DNA of 64,000 bases, from positions 97,785-161,784 of the forward strand of contig JBBHKE010001964.1 of the NCBI GenBank assembly GCA_037447655.1, given 5' to 3'. Shown one piece after another: positions 10,282 to 20,985 of this stretch; positions within the stretch are counted from its first letter, which is position 1; each line of letters begins with the position of its first letter. This stretch comes from Zygnema cylindricum. Taxonomy: Eukaryota > Streptophyta > Zygnematophyceae > Zygnematales > Zygnemataceae. The notes under the pieces are model-generated. The model was not told the DNA's origin. It worked only from the letters and a program-made list of their open reading frames with translations, and did no database searches. The translations under genes were made by a program, and so were the position numbers.

Positions 10282-10680
10282 TGTTGTTTTAGAAACCTTT
10301 AGTCCTTTCTATATCTCGTGTGTGAGAAATAGATTCCGGACTTAGTCGTTTTTTGGTGCAGGCTGATTTATCGTAGAAAGGTTTTTAGTGTGGTATGTAA
10401 GTCCGAAAGGAGTGCAATTCAAAGTCCTCCATTGGACTATAGAATTCAGGAAGCCTCTAGTTAGTTTTTAACTAATCCAGTTTCAGCCACAAAAAAACAG
10501 AAAAAAAGAATTAGTGAAAACGGCCAACCAGTCCATTAGTTATGGTTTGGCAAAAATGCCAACTTATAAAAACTCTCAATGAGAGAGATGACTGCCTACA
10601 AAAATTTTCTAAGTCCTAAACTCGCTCTCACAACCCCTATCTACCAAAGTACGATCCAATTAAATCAATGTACAGTACAA
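10282..10680 (+). repeat. Copia-B 3' LTR fragment (right end unresolved)
   Basis: It starts TGTTGTTTT, like the TRG-1 LTR, right after a polypurine tract. A TATA-like motif (CTTATAAAAAC) is near 10564. The other LTR is absent, so the right boundary cannot be set. Confidence 0.5.
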
Positions 10681-10686
10681 AAAAGT

Positions 10687-11424
10687 ACTACGGCCGATGT
10701 ACTTTCTATACGGCTTGTGTACGACAAGGCCATTGAGTGGCGCGTGTCTACTTTTAACTCGTCTTTAGGTTCTCCGGAATTCTCGCAACCGAATGTTATC
10801 TCTCCACGTGTTGCCAAGTCACGCCACTTCCGAAAACTGCCAAAGTGACCATTCCGAGATTTCGGCAACGATATGTGCCCTCGGATCGTAAACCGACATT
10901 TAATTTTAGCCGTCGAAACAAATGTCCGATTCATTTGTTTCGTGCGAGATCATGTTTCGCACTATATATTAGTTAGTTCTATGTTATTTCATTGGTCATT
11001 GCGTTAATCGGATTTAGGATTATAACACAGTTTAAATATTTATCACACCCTATGTATTCTGAAGAACACTTACAAAAGACCGGTTAGATCTGACGGCTAC
11101 GCCTCGCTTTACGGGTCGGAGGTTCGAGTCTTACCGGACTTAACTTTTTGTTGAGAGTGACTTATGTAACTCCTTAGTCCTGCCTATGGAGCTGAGGTAA
11201 CCATGGCTCCACCACTCTCTCTCTCCTTCAATGACTACAACAAGTATGGGGGCTAGAGAGACGCGATGGAGGCAGGTTGTTTGCACTTTTTTTGTTGTTT
11301 TCCGCTAATATATTTAGACCTAAAAAATACCTTATAAATCTAGAAATTTCAACATAGTACGATGACCCCAAAATCGTACGACAAGTGGAAATAAACAAAA
11401 ATATACCAAAAGGAATACTAACCA
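10687..11424 (-). repeat. Antisense LTR-like unit 1 with tRNA-like segment
   Basis: This is the first of two tandem units that are clearly similar to each other over their whole length (the second is 11425-12172). Read on the minus strand, it resembles the Copia-Y LTR in the same order: a block around GAGCCATGG, then a tRNA-like segment, then a GC-richer block with a RGEI-coding stretch. I infer an LTR of a related, diverged copia family. On the plus strand a B-box-like GGTTCGAGTCT lies near 11123-11133. Confidence 0.6.
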
Positions 11425-12172
11425 TGTACGGCCGATATACTTTTCTAATGCATGTGTACGACAAGGCCATTGAGTGGACGCGTGTTTACTTTTAACTCGT
11501 CCTTGGGTTCTTCGGAATTCTTGCGACCGCATGTTATCTCTCCACGTGTCCCCAAGTCACGCCACATCCGAAAACCCTCAAAGTGACCATTTCGAGATTT
11601 CAGCAGCGATATGTGTCGTCGGATCGTAAACCGACATTAAATTTTAGTCGTCGAAACAAATGTTTGATTCATTTGTTTCGTGCGAGATCATGTTTCGCAC
11701 TACATATTAGTTAGTTCTATGTTCTTTCATTCTTTATTCCGTTAATCGGATTTAGGATCATAACACAGTTTAAATATTTATCACACCCTATGTATTCTAT
11801 CGAACTCCTACGACAGACCAGTTAGAGCAAACGGCTACGCCTAGCTCTGCCGATCAGAGGTTCGAGTCTTGCCGGACTCAACCTTTTGTTGAGAGTGACA
11901 TATGTCACTCCTTAGTCCTGCCGATGGAGCTAAGGCAACTATGGCTCCACCATTCTCTCTCTCCTTCAACGACTACAACAAGTATGGGGGCTAGAGAGAC
12001 GGGATGGAGGCAGGATGTCTGCACTTTTTTTGTCGTTTTCCGCTAATATATTTAGACCTAGAAAATACCCTATAAATCTATAAATTTCAACATAGTACGA
12101 TAACTTCAAAAGGAAGTCGTACGATGAGTAGAAATAAACAAAAGTATACGAAACACAATGCTGACCAGCCGA
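11425..12172 (-). repeat. Antisense LTR-like unit 2 with tRNA-like segment
   Basis: Second tandem copy of 10687-11424, with scattered substitutions and small indels. It carries GGTTCGAGTCT followed by TGCCGGACTC near 11860-11881, which looks like the 3' half of a tRNA. No coding region lies between the two units. Confidence 0.6.
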
Positions 12173-12388
12173 CAACAACAAAAAACAAACACTAATGGGG
12201 AAGAAAAGAGAGGATATAATGTAGATTGAGAGCGGAAGGCGGTTGTCCAACATTAACATATGCAATTACTAAAAAGGCATAACAAAACAACATTTAAAAA
12301 CACGTTATATGTGAAAATAATATAATATTGAAACCCTAAAAATAAAATCATCCAATGAATGAGAGAAGGCATGATTAGAATAACTTAC

Positions 12389-12793
12389 TTGTACCGTACA
12401 CTCCGGTAAAATGTTTCGGAAACTTCTTCATGGTCCTTGGAATGAGTTTGTTCGACGCGTTCCTTTGGCAGTCTTTCAACATCCAGTTTATTACTCGCAG
12501 TCGACTAGCCTTAGTCGACACGTGTTGATTTTTTCGGTAGGGAACACGTCTTCTCACATTGGATGAGGATGGAAAAAATCCTTCCACGATCGCCGCCGGA
12601 TCAACCGAGGTTTTTACTTCCGGCTCACTCTCTTTGTCATTCGCCTCTTCCACTTCCTCGTTCGAAAATGCGTTTTCCTCGTTGTTCTTGCCATCTTTAT
12701 CACCGTGTTTAGATTGTGGATTATAGAGACTATTGGTGCTATTGCCATGGTTGGCATCCCAAATCCTAGTGAGAGTCCACATACTTTCAAAAT
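12389..12793 (-). CDS. Hypothetical internal exon, unknown protein (about 135 aa)
   Basis: On the minus strand an open stretch is bounded by good splice signals. The acceptor is TATTCAG before 12793, preceded by a T-rich run. The donor is AA|GTAAGTT after 12389. The protein has an acidic, Asn/Glu-rich N-terminal half. Its basic C-terminal half includes a VEGFFPSSSN motif and a RLRVINWMLKD stretch, followed by PRTMKKFPKHFTG. I do not recognise the family. A TATATAAA box lies on the same strand near 12910, but no convincing first exon follows. It could be part of a host gene or an N-terminal exon of a DNA-transposon protein. I see no continuation downstream of the donor within 200 bases. Confidence 0.35.
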
Positions 12794-12970
12794 CTGAATA
12801 TCAAAAAATAAACAAGATGAAGGTGCAACCCAAAATGAAAGGAATGGCAACCAGAGGAAACGAAGACGAAGAGTTGGTAGTATCGTTGTCATATTCACAA
12901 ATGCATTTATATAGTTCAACTGATGCGTGTGAAAGTGAATTTGCGTGTTAAAAATGGAGGGAAATGCCAT

Positions 12971-14095
12971 TTTGCTTGATTACGTCCAAATTTCAAAATT
13001 TGAACATTTTTTTGCCTTAAAAATTATTAAATGTTAAACAAAGAGAGAATAAAAGCGGGAACTCATCAAAATTGGTCGATTTGAATGAATATTTCAAAAA
13101 TAACGTCGTCGACGAAAATGTTGACAGCGCCATAGAACACCTCCAGCTTACAAGTTGTGAGGCTAAAAGTTGATGGGATGACATGCGTGGGTTTGTAACG
13201 CTGACAGACAGTTTTTCGAACGTCGTCCACGATCAACGCTCATCTTTACAAATACGTGGATATTAAACACGCCACGTGTTTTCTTAAATAGCCAATGATA
13301 CTATTCCGACAGCGGATCATCACCTATCGTCGGCGTATTACTGCCAATTAGAATTCACTTGTATCCTAAATGTGGTTTGTGTTCCGGTCCACCCTCAATT
13401 ATAATTAACAATGATACTAATAAAAGGCTCGTTCTACATTTCACGTGACTACACGCATCCTTATTAGAATTAAGTCCCTATAATACAATGTATGAATTCT
13501 AATAAAACAACCCAACGGGCACCTTATTAAAGTTAATGGACCATAATTAACGTCACACAACGGTCGATATCCGCGCAAACGACATGGAAAATTATAATAA
13601 CAAAACGAATTCATCAAATCCATGTCGTTATAGTTTCGTTCATACACGATGACAAACTGAACTGAATAGACGTACTAAAGATATACGGTCTTGTAGCGTT
13701 AAAATGTAACAGCGTTTTACAACTCGAAACATGAAATCGACTGCACCACGTCACAATGTACGGTTTCTCAGATATTGTACTCGCACCTCTTTTACTATAA
13801 CAGTATTCACGCGTGTGACACAAACCCTTATTACAGTTATGAATACCAGTGAATGAAATGACATAATCCGTACGTTCAACGGTTTTTACTTATACCTATT
13901 TTAGTGTATAATTACGAACGGCGTAATAATTATTTACACGCAAACGCTAATTACAATTGTGGATTAATTACACTGGAAGGACGCGACTGGTACGGATTGT
14001 CACATTTTGTACCTATACCTATTTTAACGTGTATGTCATGTCCTCGGATCCTGTACATCTAAATCAGCGTTAACGAAAAATTACAATTAAATCCT
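12971..14095. other. Intergenic, nothing recognised
   Basis: AT-rich DNA with frequent GTAC words. I see no domain-bearing open frame and no paired terminal repeats. Confidence 0.4.
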
Positions 14096-14096
14096 A

Positions 14097-14497
14097 GTTG
14101 TCCTATTCGTACGGATTTGGACTTTTTTTTCCGAAAACTATGTAGTATTCGCGACTTTTATATTTTTCGTAAAATTCGTTTAGTTTTCACTGTACAAACA
14201 TGTACAAAAACGTACTGAAAGCATAATCATAGAAAATCTTTAAAAAATCTTAAAATGTACGGAAAATTAACAGAAATGTACAGCAATGTACGAAAAGTGT
14301 ACCTTACAAAACCTAGTGGTACGGCAGATATTCGGTAGCTGTACTGAAATATAAAGGAAAGTACGGTAATGTACCCTAGAAAGTAGAAACCCTAAAATCC
14401 CCCCTTTAATTACCCTAATATGTACAAAAATGTACGACCACTGTACATAACTGTACGAAAAGTGTAGCGCAGCTGTATTGAAATATATGGGAATGTA
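14097..14497. repeat. GTAC-dense dispersed repeat, copy 1
   Basis: Similar to 48155-48640. Both begin with a TTCGTACGGATTT...TTTTTTCCGAAAACTA block. Both continue with loosely repeated units in which words such as TGTACGAAAAGTGTA recur every 50-150 bases, mixed with ACCCTAAAA blocks. Confidence 0.55.
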
Positions 14498-14764
14498 CCC
14501 CCCCCCCCCCCCCCCCCCCCCCCCTGGGGCCCCCCCCTTGGGGGGGGGGGGGGGGGGGGGGGAAGATTTTCCATACGATTTTTCATACAAAATTCCGTAC
14601 TATTTTTCGTACTATATCTGTACGGACAACCACTTTTTACCCAAATACATTGCGATAATTTATGTTGGTCTCGGTACGATGTATCGCAGACCCTGACCGA
14701 TCGATATTCGATATATCGAATATTGAAATTATCGTGATATGATTTCACCCGATACCCAACACTA
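14498..14764. mobile_element. MULE-like palindromic MITE, truncated copy with C/G tract
   Basis: The right half matches the MITEs at 55812-56220 and 57703-58154 and ends in GATACCCAACACT. At the position that forms the apex in those copies there is a C run (14498-14524), a short GC-rich spacer, and a G run (14540-14562), which together can form a long C/G stem. Confidence 0.6.
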
Positions 14765-15079
14765 ATTGTCAGGAAATGTACTGCTACATTGGCATGTACG
14801 CATTGTATAACATTTTTTTCATCGTTGAATGTGTATCGTGCGTAGTATTCGCTCGTTTAATTCGTGCGTATTATGCGCACGGGACATCTATGGTCAATCT
14901 GCACGCTATGCGCCACTTTTGGCAGACTTCGTTTACTTTTAACGACGCTTTTTTAGGGTGCGATACGGCTGGTAGTCAATACTGGGGACTGTTGGCAACT
15001 TTAGATTGTGTGAGCCGTACGGCAGTCTGTATTGCGACGCACTTAATAATTAGAGTAATGAACGCTAATTTATGTGATA

Positions 15080-15300
15080 TAGCTTTTTCAACTATGTAGT
15101 TTACACTAATTTATTTAAGTATTCTATATTGGGTTATGTCGGCGATAATTATTTGCGCGATAATTATGAACACTGAATTATGTGGACGGACAAAAATTGC
15201 CTGTCCGTATATTTTGACGTTAGTATTATTTGTCGCGCTGAATGTTAGTTATGTCGGACCACCGTCGAAGGTTATATGTAAAATAAACGCAGTTACATAA
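15080..15300. repeat. Fragment of the 0.5-kb CACCG MITE subfamily
   Basis: The TTATGTGATA...TTTCAACTATG...AATTTATTTAAGTA order matches the interior of the complete element at 48644-49143 and of the fragment at 37276-37777. No terminal repeats are left. Confidence 0.5.
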
Positions 15301-15349
15301 TCAACTATCAACCGTTATGAACGAATGAATTACGGTTGTAGTTCGAATG

Positions 15350-16470
15350 TAAACAGCAACGCTACATTGTGCCAGCGGTACGGCGGTCCGTACCGCGACC
15401 CATGGCAACGCTACACCGCGAATCGTTATTAGTGTCAAAGTCACTAATTTGGGTTCTTAAAATTTTGATTTTTTTCCTCAAATAGGATTAGATGATTTTA
15501 ATTTTTCTTTGACGTTAATTAAGGTACCGTACTAAATAGGGTAAAGAATGAAAATACATTAAGATATGAATAGTGTGGTGCACATTCGATGTCAGACCGT
15601 ACATAAATGTACCTCTCTAAGTGAAAATTTTACAAAAAATAAATTTAATCAGACGCTCACGCATAAGAATGTGCCTTAAAAAAACGGGATTAAAACGGGA
15701 TTATTCTGACACGTAAATTAGTCTGACCTGTACGGATATTTAACTTTCACGACGGCGTACGATTCCTAATATTTTGTACATATACATATAATAATGTATA
15801 TACGGCGAATATTCCATTTTTGTTGTTCGTAAATTAGCATTAAGCCGAAATTAGAATACACCTTTAAAAAAAAAAATCTTTATTAGCATCAATTACGGTA
15901 AATTTTCTTCAGCACTATTTAAACTTTGACACAACGATTCGCAGTGTACATTGTGCCAGTCCTTAGGCGGTCTGTACCGCGACACACGACAACGCTAGCA
16001 GTACGGCGGTCTGTACACCGACGGTTGTCAGCGTAACATTACGCCAGCCGTACGGCGGTCTGTACACTGACGGTTGGCAGCGTAGCATTACGCCAGCCGT
16101 ACGACTGTCTGTATACCGACGATTGGCAGCGTAACATTGCGCCATTCGTACAGCGGTTTGTACACCGACGGTTGGCAGCGTAACATTACGCTAATCTTAC
16201 GGTTGTCTGTACACCGACGGTTGGCAGCGTATAATTACGCCAAGCGTACGGCTAACTGTATACCGACGGTTGGCAGCGTAACATTACGCCATTCGTACCG
16301 CGGTCTGTACACCGACGGTTGGCAGCGTAACATTACGCCAACCGTATTGCGGTCTGTACACCGGCGGGCGGCAGCATAGAATTCCGCCAGCTGTATAGCG
16401 GTCTGTAACGCGACGGGCGGCAGCGCTTCATTGTGCCCGCGGTACAGCCGTCTGTACTGCGTGTGACAAA
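15350..16470. repeat. 49-bp tandem repeat array, about 11 units, split by a MITE
   Basis: The unit runs roughly from GTCTGTACACCGACGG through CAGCGTAACATTACGCC. Units are degenerate, head-to-tail and without spacers, so this is a minisatellite and not a CRISPR array. One unit is interrupted by the MITE at 15414-15946; the array runs 15350-15413 and 15947-16470. Confidence 0.8.
15414..15946. mobile_element. TA-flanked CACCG MITE (Tc1/mariner-like), 533 bp
   Basis: The terminal inverted repeats start CACCGCGAATCGTTATTAGTG and are matched, inverted, at 15923-15946. TA lies on both sides (15412-15413, 15947-15948). The interrupted 49-bp repeat unit supplies the empty site (CGCTACATTGTGCC in a neighbouring unit), which shows a 2-bp TA duplication. 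No transposase is encoded. Confidence 0.85.
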
Positions 16471-16562
16471 AAAAATCCAAGACAGACACATCGTCCAAGA
16501 TAGACACATCGCTTAAATAAGGATTTCCGGAGGGGTGAACAACGTTCTTTTATTTATATACT

Positions 16563-17028
16563 GATAGGATACATGATTTTAATTTTTCCTTGACGTTAAT
16601 TAAGGTACCGTACAAAATAGCGTAAAGGACGAATTACAATGAAATCTAAGTAGTGTGGTGTACGGTCGATGTCAGACCGTACATAAATGTACCTTTTCAA
16701 GTGAAAATTTTACAAAAAATGAGTTAAATCAGACGCGCACGCATATGATCGTGCGCTAAAAAAATGGGATTGTTCTGACACGTAAATTAGTCTTACATGT
16801 ATGGATATTTAAATTTCACGACGGCGTACGATTTTTAATATTTTGTACGGATACATATATTAATGTATATAATCGTACATCGAATATTCCATTTTTGCTG
16901 TTCCCAAATTAGCATAAACGCCGAAATTAGAATACACCTTTTAAAAAAAAAAAATGTTAATTAGCGTCAATGACGGTATATTTACTTCCACACTATTTAA
17001 ACTTTGACACTAATAACGATGCTCGGTG
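16563..17028. mobile_element. CACCG MITE, left-truncated relative of 15414-15946
   Basis: Collinear with the interior and right end of 15414-15946, including a GACGTTAATTAAGGTACCGTAC block. It ends CGGTG followed by TA at 17029. The left terminus is missing. Confidence 0.7.
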
Positions 17029-17233
17029 TACTAGTGTTGATATTTTTTTCGCCACTTAAAAACATCTGTTCTCCGTACACACTTGTCCGATTTTCAATTT
17101 GAGACAGTCAATCGAAAGCTGAGAATCTTAACTTTCAATAGAAATCGTCAGATCTAAGAGCTGACATACGTGTACAGATAAAAGATGTTTAGAGAGATGA
17201 AAAAAACATTAACACTAATAACGATTCATGGTG
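17029..17233. mobile_element. CACCG MITE, short subfamily, left end missing
   Basis: The interior (TCTCCGTACACACTTGTCC... and GAGAATCTTAACTTTCAAT) matches 17246-17462 and 60136-60357. The right end is CATGGTG followed by TA. The first about 30 bases are lost where it meets the previous element. Confidence 0.65.
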
Positions 17234-17245
17234 TACTGTACAGTA

Positions 17246-17462
17246 CACCGTCGATCGTATTTAGCGTGTATGTTTTTTTCGTCACTGAAATCAACTTATC
17301 TCCGTACACATTTGTCCAATTTTCAGTTTAAGACGGCCATTCGTAAGCTGAGAATACAAACTTTCAATCACAACCGTCATATCCACAATCCGACATGCAT
17401 GTACAGAGAAAAGATGTTTTAAGAGACAAAAAAAACATACACGCTAAATACGATTAATGGTG
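17246..17462. mobile_element. CACCG MITE, short subfamily, 217 bp complete
   Basis: Terminal inverted repeats of about 27 bases run from CACCGTCGATCGTATTTAGC to its inverted match at 17436-17462. TA is present at both sides. Confidence 0.85.
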
Positions 17463-18789
17463 TAGTGTACTGTACTTTCCGAATGGCTGCCTCCAAAGTC
17501 CAAACGGAAATAGGACACGTGTGCACAAAGAAAAGCTGATCCGAGTGGCAAAAATATTGACGATATATTGATTCACGGTGTAACGTCGTATCGCGATTTT
17601 ATTTTGTCGATTGGAGTTTTCGTTCCTAAGAGCGAAGGGTCAAAAACTGAAGATGTAGAAATTAAGTGCGGAGTTCGTTAAGCGTACGAGAGGCACAATT
17701 TTGTGCGATTTATACGAAATTTACTAAAATGTAGTACGGTACAGTGTCCATCGTTATTAGAGTTGATTAGACTGATTCGGTCACGATTTTTATTTGGTCG
17801 AAATCCGTTACTTTAGTAGGAAATATTTGAGATTTTAACTGACTTTTATTCAACATATAGAATGACTAAACTTCAAAAACAAAAAATGTCTCAACTTTAA
17901 GTCCAAATGGGCAAAAAGTTTATCAATTTTGGAAGGTTCTGAGCGACTTCCGAAGCAGTGTACCATCATCACTTTAGAAAATAGTTTCACAAATAAAAGT
18001 ACTTTGCATTATAAAATATAGAAAGCATACCAGGTTTTATTCCAATAAAATGCTTTAACTAATGTTGACTAATGTTACCTACCCCTGTCTTTGATGTTGT
18101 CAAATAGCGATTGATGCTGATCAATTTTCAAAAAAATGTTAAGCAATGTCGTGTTTAACGTTGTTGAAAATTGATTGGAGTCGACTAATTTTGATAAAAG
18201 TTAACATTTTGTTTTTAAGTATTCAAATGTGGCTAATGGTGGCATTCCATCAGACGAAAAGTGAGGTTGTTTATAGAAATCCAGACCTATCCGTACTAAA
18301 CCGTACCTCTTATTTTGTGTTTATACGCGAACAACATTAGAGAGAATCTTGCCAATATTCTCCAAAGGTCTGGGAGGTAACAATTACCGTTGGATGCTTT
18401 TTCGCGAAGCATTCGTTTCGAAAGTTTCTGTAAATGGTGATGTACCTCGAGGAGGCACATCACCATTTACAAAAAAAATTGAGCCGCGACACGTTGGATA
18501 ATGAATGTACGTGTCACGATGGCAACCAACGGAAATCGAAAAATTTCTCACATGATATATATTCATTCAAAAATTCAACGAAAATCACGAAAGTGATCTC
18601 GTAACGAGCTTTCGTCGCGCTATTTTTGTTACCGGCCATTCGTCACACTATTTGTGGAAGCACTCATTCGTCACGCGAAAAAACAGATACCCTAAAAATA
18701 ATGAGGTGGCATCTGACAAGCGTTTGCGAAGAGTACAAAATGTGTGTGGCACAATGCCCTGGTCCGCACGTACATGGTATGCAAATGAA
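17463..18789. other. Intergenic with one hairpin, otherwise nothing recognised
   Basis: Apart from the hairpin at 18429-18471, I see no coding potential and no paired element ends. Confidence 0.4.
18429..18471. repeat. Perfect 15-bp inverted repeat (hairpin)
   Basis: TGTAAATGGTGATGT at 18429-18443 is the exact inverse of 18457-18471, with a 13-base loop that contains CCTCGAGG. Confidence 0.8.
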
Positions 18790-18792
18790 TTA

Positions 18793-19937
18793 GGGGGTGT
18801 CCCCATGTTTTAAAGTAAATACTTTTCTCTGTCTTTTTGCCCTAAAATTCTGGGAACTTTGACAAAAACTTTAGCCGTACGAGAAAATCGTTTTTACCAA
18901 AGTACAGTGAACGTGAATTCATACTTTGAATGTACGGCGTGTTTGTCGTCATGTGAACGCATTTTGGCGTTTTCCCCTTTTCGACCCCTGGGCAAGAGAA
19001 TCCAGCCCAAAAAAAAACTTCATCCAAAATCACCTCGAGGGGGTGATTTTAGTTCAAGTACCGCCCAAACAGCGAATGAAAAGCGAACCACGCACGCGCC
19101 ACACGATTTGTAAAATTTTTGGACGAGGGAGAGTCCTCGCTATTTCTCTCCGTACCCGTCACGCGCTATGTACGGAAAAAAATTTGCAGGGGTCTCGGAC
19201 TTCCACTTGCATTCATGGGTCCTTTGCATATTTTTTCGCCGTCGTCGCCTCTCCCCTCTCCCTCTCACACTATCGCTTGTATCTCACACTTTTTAGAATG
19301 AGACACGACAATATTGGTATAAAATGAAAGATCTTTAAAATTTTTTTTTTTAAACTTTTTAGGTTTTTATTTTATGGCAAATCGAGTGAGAAAAGTAGAT
19401 AAAGCGAAATCGGGAAACCATGGCGGAAAGTTCTTGAATCCGTGACGTCGACGTTGTCACAAGTGAGCGTGACGTTACAATGTCACCAAACCCTAAACAT
19501 CTGCAATTTCACAAAAATCTAGACGTCTACAACTGTCGCTGTTTTGTTGGCGTCACTAATCGTCGGAAGTTTCGTAGTCGCCTTCAATCGTCACAAGTTG
19601 TACCTACGTCTACAACCGTCACATGTCAAAGTTACGATTTCATTTTCGCACATTGGGACGCTCTTCAAAGTAGTACGGCGAATCTTCACTCTAGTCCAAA
19701 ATACTTTATCAAAGTACACCGCCAACCGCTATTAGAGTATATAACGCTAATACGGTGCCCCTAAATTTTGACCCCAAAACCTGAAATAGAATTAATAACG
19801 CTATTTAAGTACGTGGACCATAATCTGCCACGTCTCAGGCACTAAATAAGAATCAATAACGCTAATGATTTTTTACGCTATTTAATCCTTGACTCTAATA
19901 GCGATTGGCGGTGTACCGATTACATTGGGACGTACCC
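18793..19937. mobile_element. PIF/Harbinger-like MITE H3 with nested CACCG MITE
   Basis: The left end GGGGGTGTCCCCATG and the right end CATTGGGACGTACCC are imperfect inverted repeats. TTA flanks both sides (18790-18792, 19938-19940). The interior carries a CACCTCGAGGGGGTG near-palindrome and repeated CGTCTACAACYGTCACA motifs shared with the elements at 38-40 kb and 61-63 kb. It is interrupted near its right end by the MITE at 19717-19913. Confidence 0.75.
19717..19913. mobile_element. CACCG MITE nested in H3, 197 bp
   Basis: The inverted ends CACCGCCAACCGCTATTAGAG and CTCTAATAGCGATTGGCGGTG are flanked by TA on both sides. A second right end of the same family lies at 19985-20009. Confidence 0.85.
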
Positions 19938-20034
19938 TTAATTAGCGTAAACCACGGTAATTATTCATATACGCTAAAGAAACTTCTACGCTAATAGCGA
20001 TTGGCGGTGTACTGTACTTTTTCTTTTTTATAAA

Positions 20035-20985
20035 ATGGCATGATTTATTTCCCGCGGCTAGCTTTGTAGTCGGAGGTTCCACGCGTCAGTTTCTCCGGGT
20101 CATTGCGTCGCAAAAAGAACAAAAGAATCTTGGCGCGATATAGCAGTCCTCAACCACCCAATGGGAATCTACTGGAAAAACTGCCGGCCGGTTTATTGAC
20201 TTCATCCTGATTTTCACGTTACCGGAAACTTACAAAATCTCGTACTATCATTGTCCATTAACCACTAGAAACTGTCGGCATGTCTGTACGGCGATTTTTG
20301 CGTTTTCACAATTAAGATTTTCAAAAGATCTGAATTTAGCGATCAGAAACGTACAAGCCTGTACCACGGAAATTCTGGCACGACTGTCTTTTATAGTTGG
20401 CAAAAACTGATTATTTTTTGTCCGATTTACGAACCTGCCAAATCGAACTAACGGCATTCGTTTACGATTTAGAACCAGAGATCCCGACACGTGTACTCCT
20501 AACAGGGATGGCGCATAAAATTGTCGGCAGCTTGTCAGTGTCCACACGTGCGTCTGTTGATGTACATACGTTTCCGTAGCTGCTGTCCCCAGACGTGTCC
20601 AAACTAATTCTGCCACAACGCGTTAAAAAGCGAAACAAATTAGAAACGCAAAAGGTTCTCGACCAATCGTAGACGAAAATCGCGTAAAGATATTTATTTT
20701 CGCCGTCCGTCTCCCGCTCTGCTCGAAAATGGATTTTAGCAAAATGTTAAATGAGAAGAACAGGCGACCGTGCTTGCCACGTTCACTGATGCTTTGCCAA
20801 TTATTGCGCGCCAGAATTGAATTTAGTCAAAGGCAGTGTGACACGTTATGGCATGCATGTGGAAGGCCACATATGCCGTACGCTACTACGTGTGGATCAC
20901 TAAGGGTACGCCTGCTACCAGCCAAATGCCGACCCAGGTTGCGGAAAAGGACATAGAACCGTGATATTTCCCTCAAAGGGAAATA
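20035..20985. repeat. Unclassified dispersed repeat RX, copy 1 (about 0.95 kb)
   Basis: Collinear with 43320-44235. Shared blocks include AAACTGCCGGCCGGTTTA, TACTATCATTGTCCAT, ACCACTAGAAACTGTCGGC and TACCAGCCAAATGCCG. No terminal repeats, protein domain or poly(A) tail identifies its class. Confidence 0.7.

Noticed and set aside
11088-11145. Functional tRNA gene
   Set aside because: A B-box and tRNA-like 3' half are visible, but the stems do not pair well and no anticodon arm can be placed. Kept only as a tRNA-like relic in an LTR.
14267-14748. Frames with poly-Pro and poly-Gly
   Set aside because: They are translations of the C and G homopolymer runs.
15350-16470. CRISPR-like array
   Set aside because: Units are contiguous 49-mers without unique spacers, and the context is a plant MITE region.
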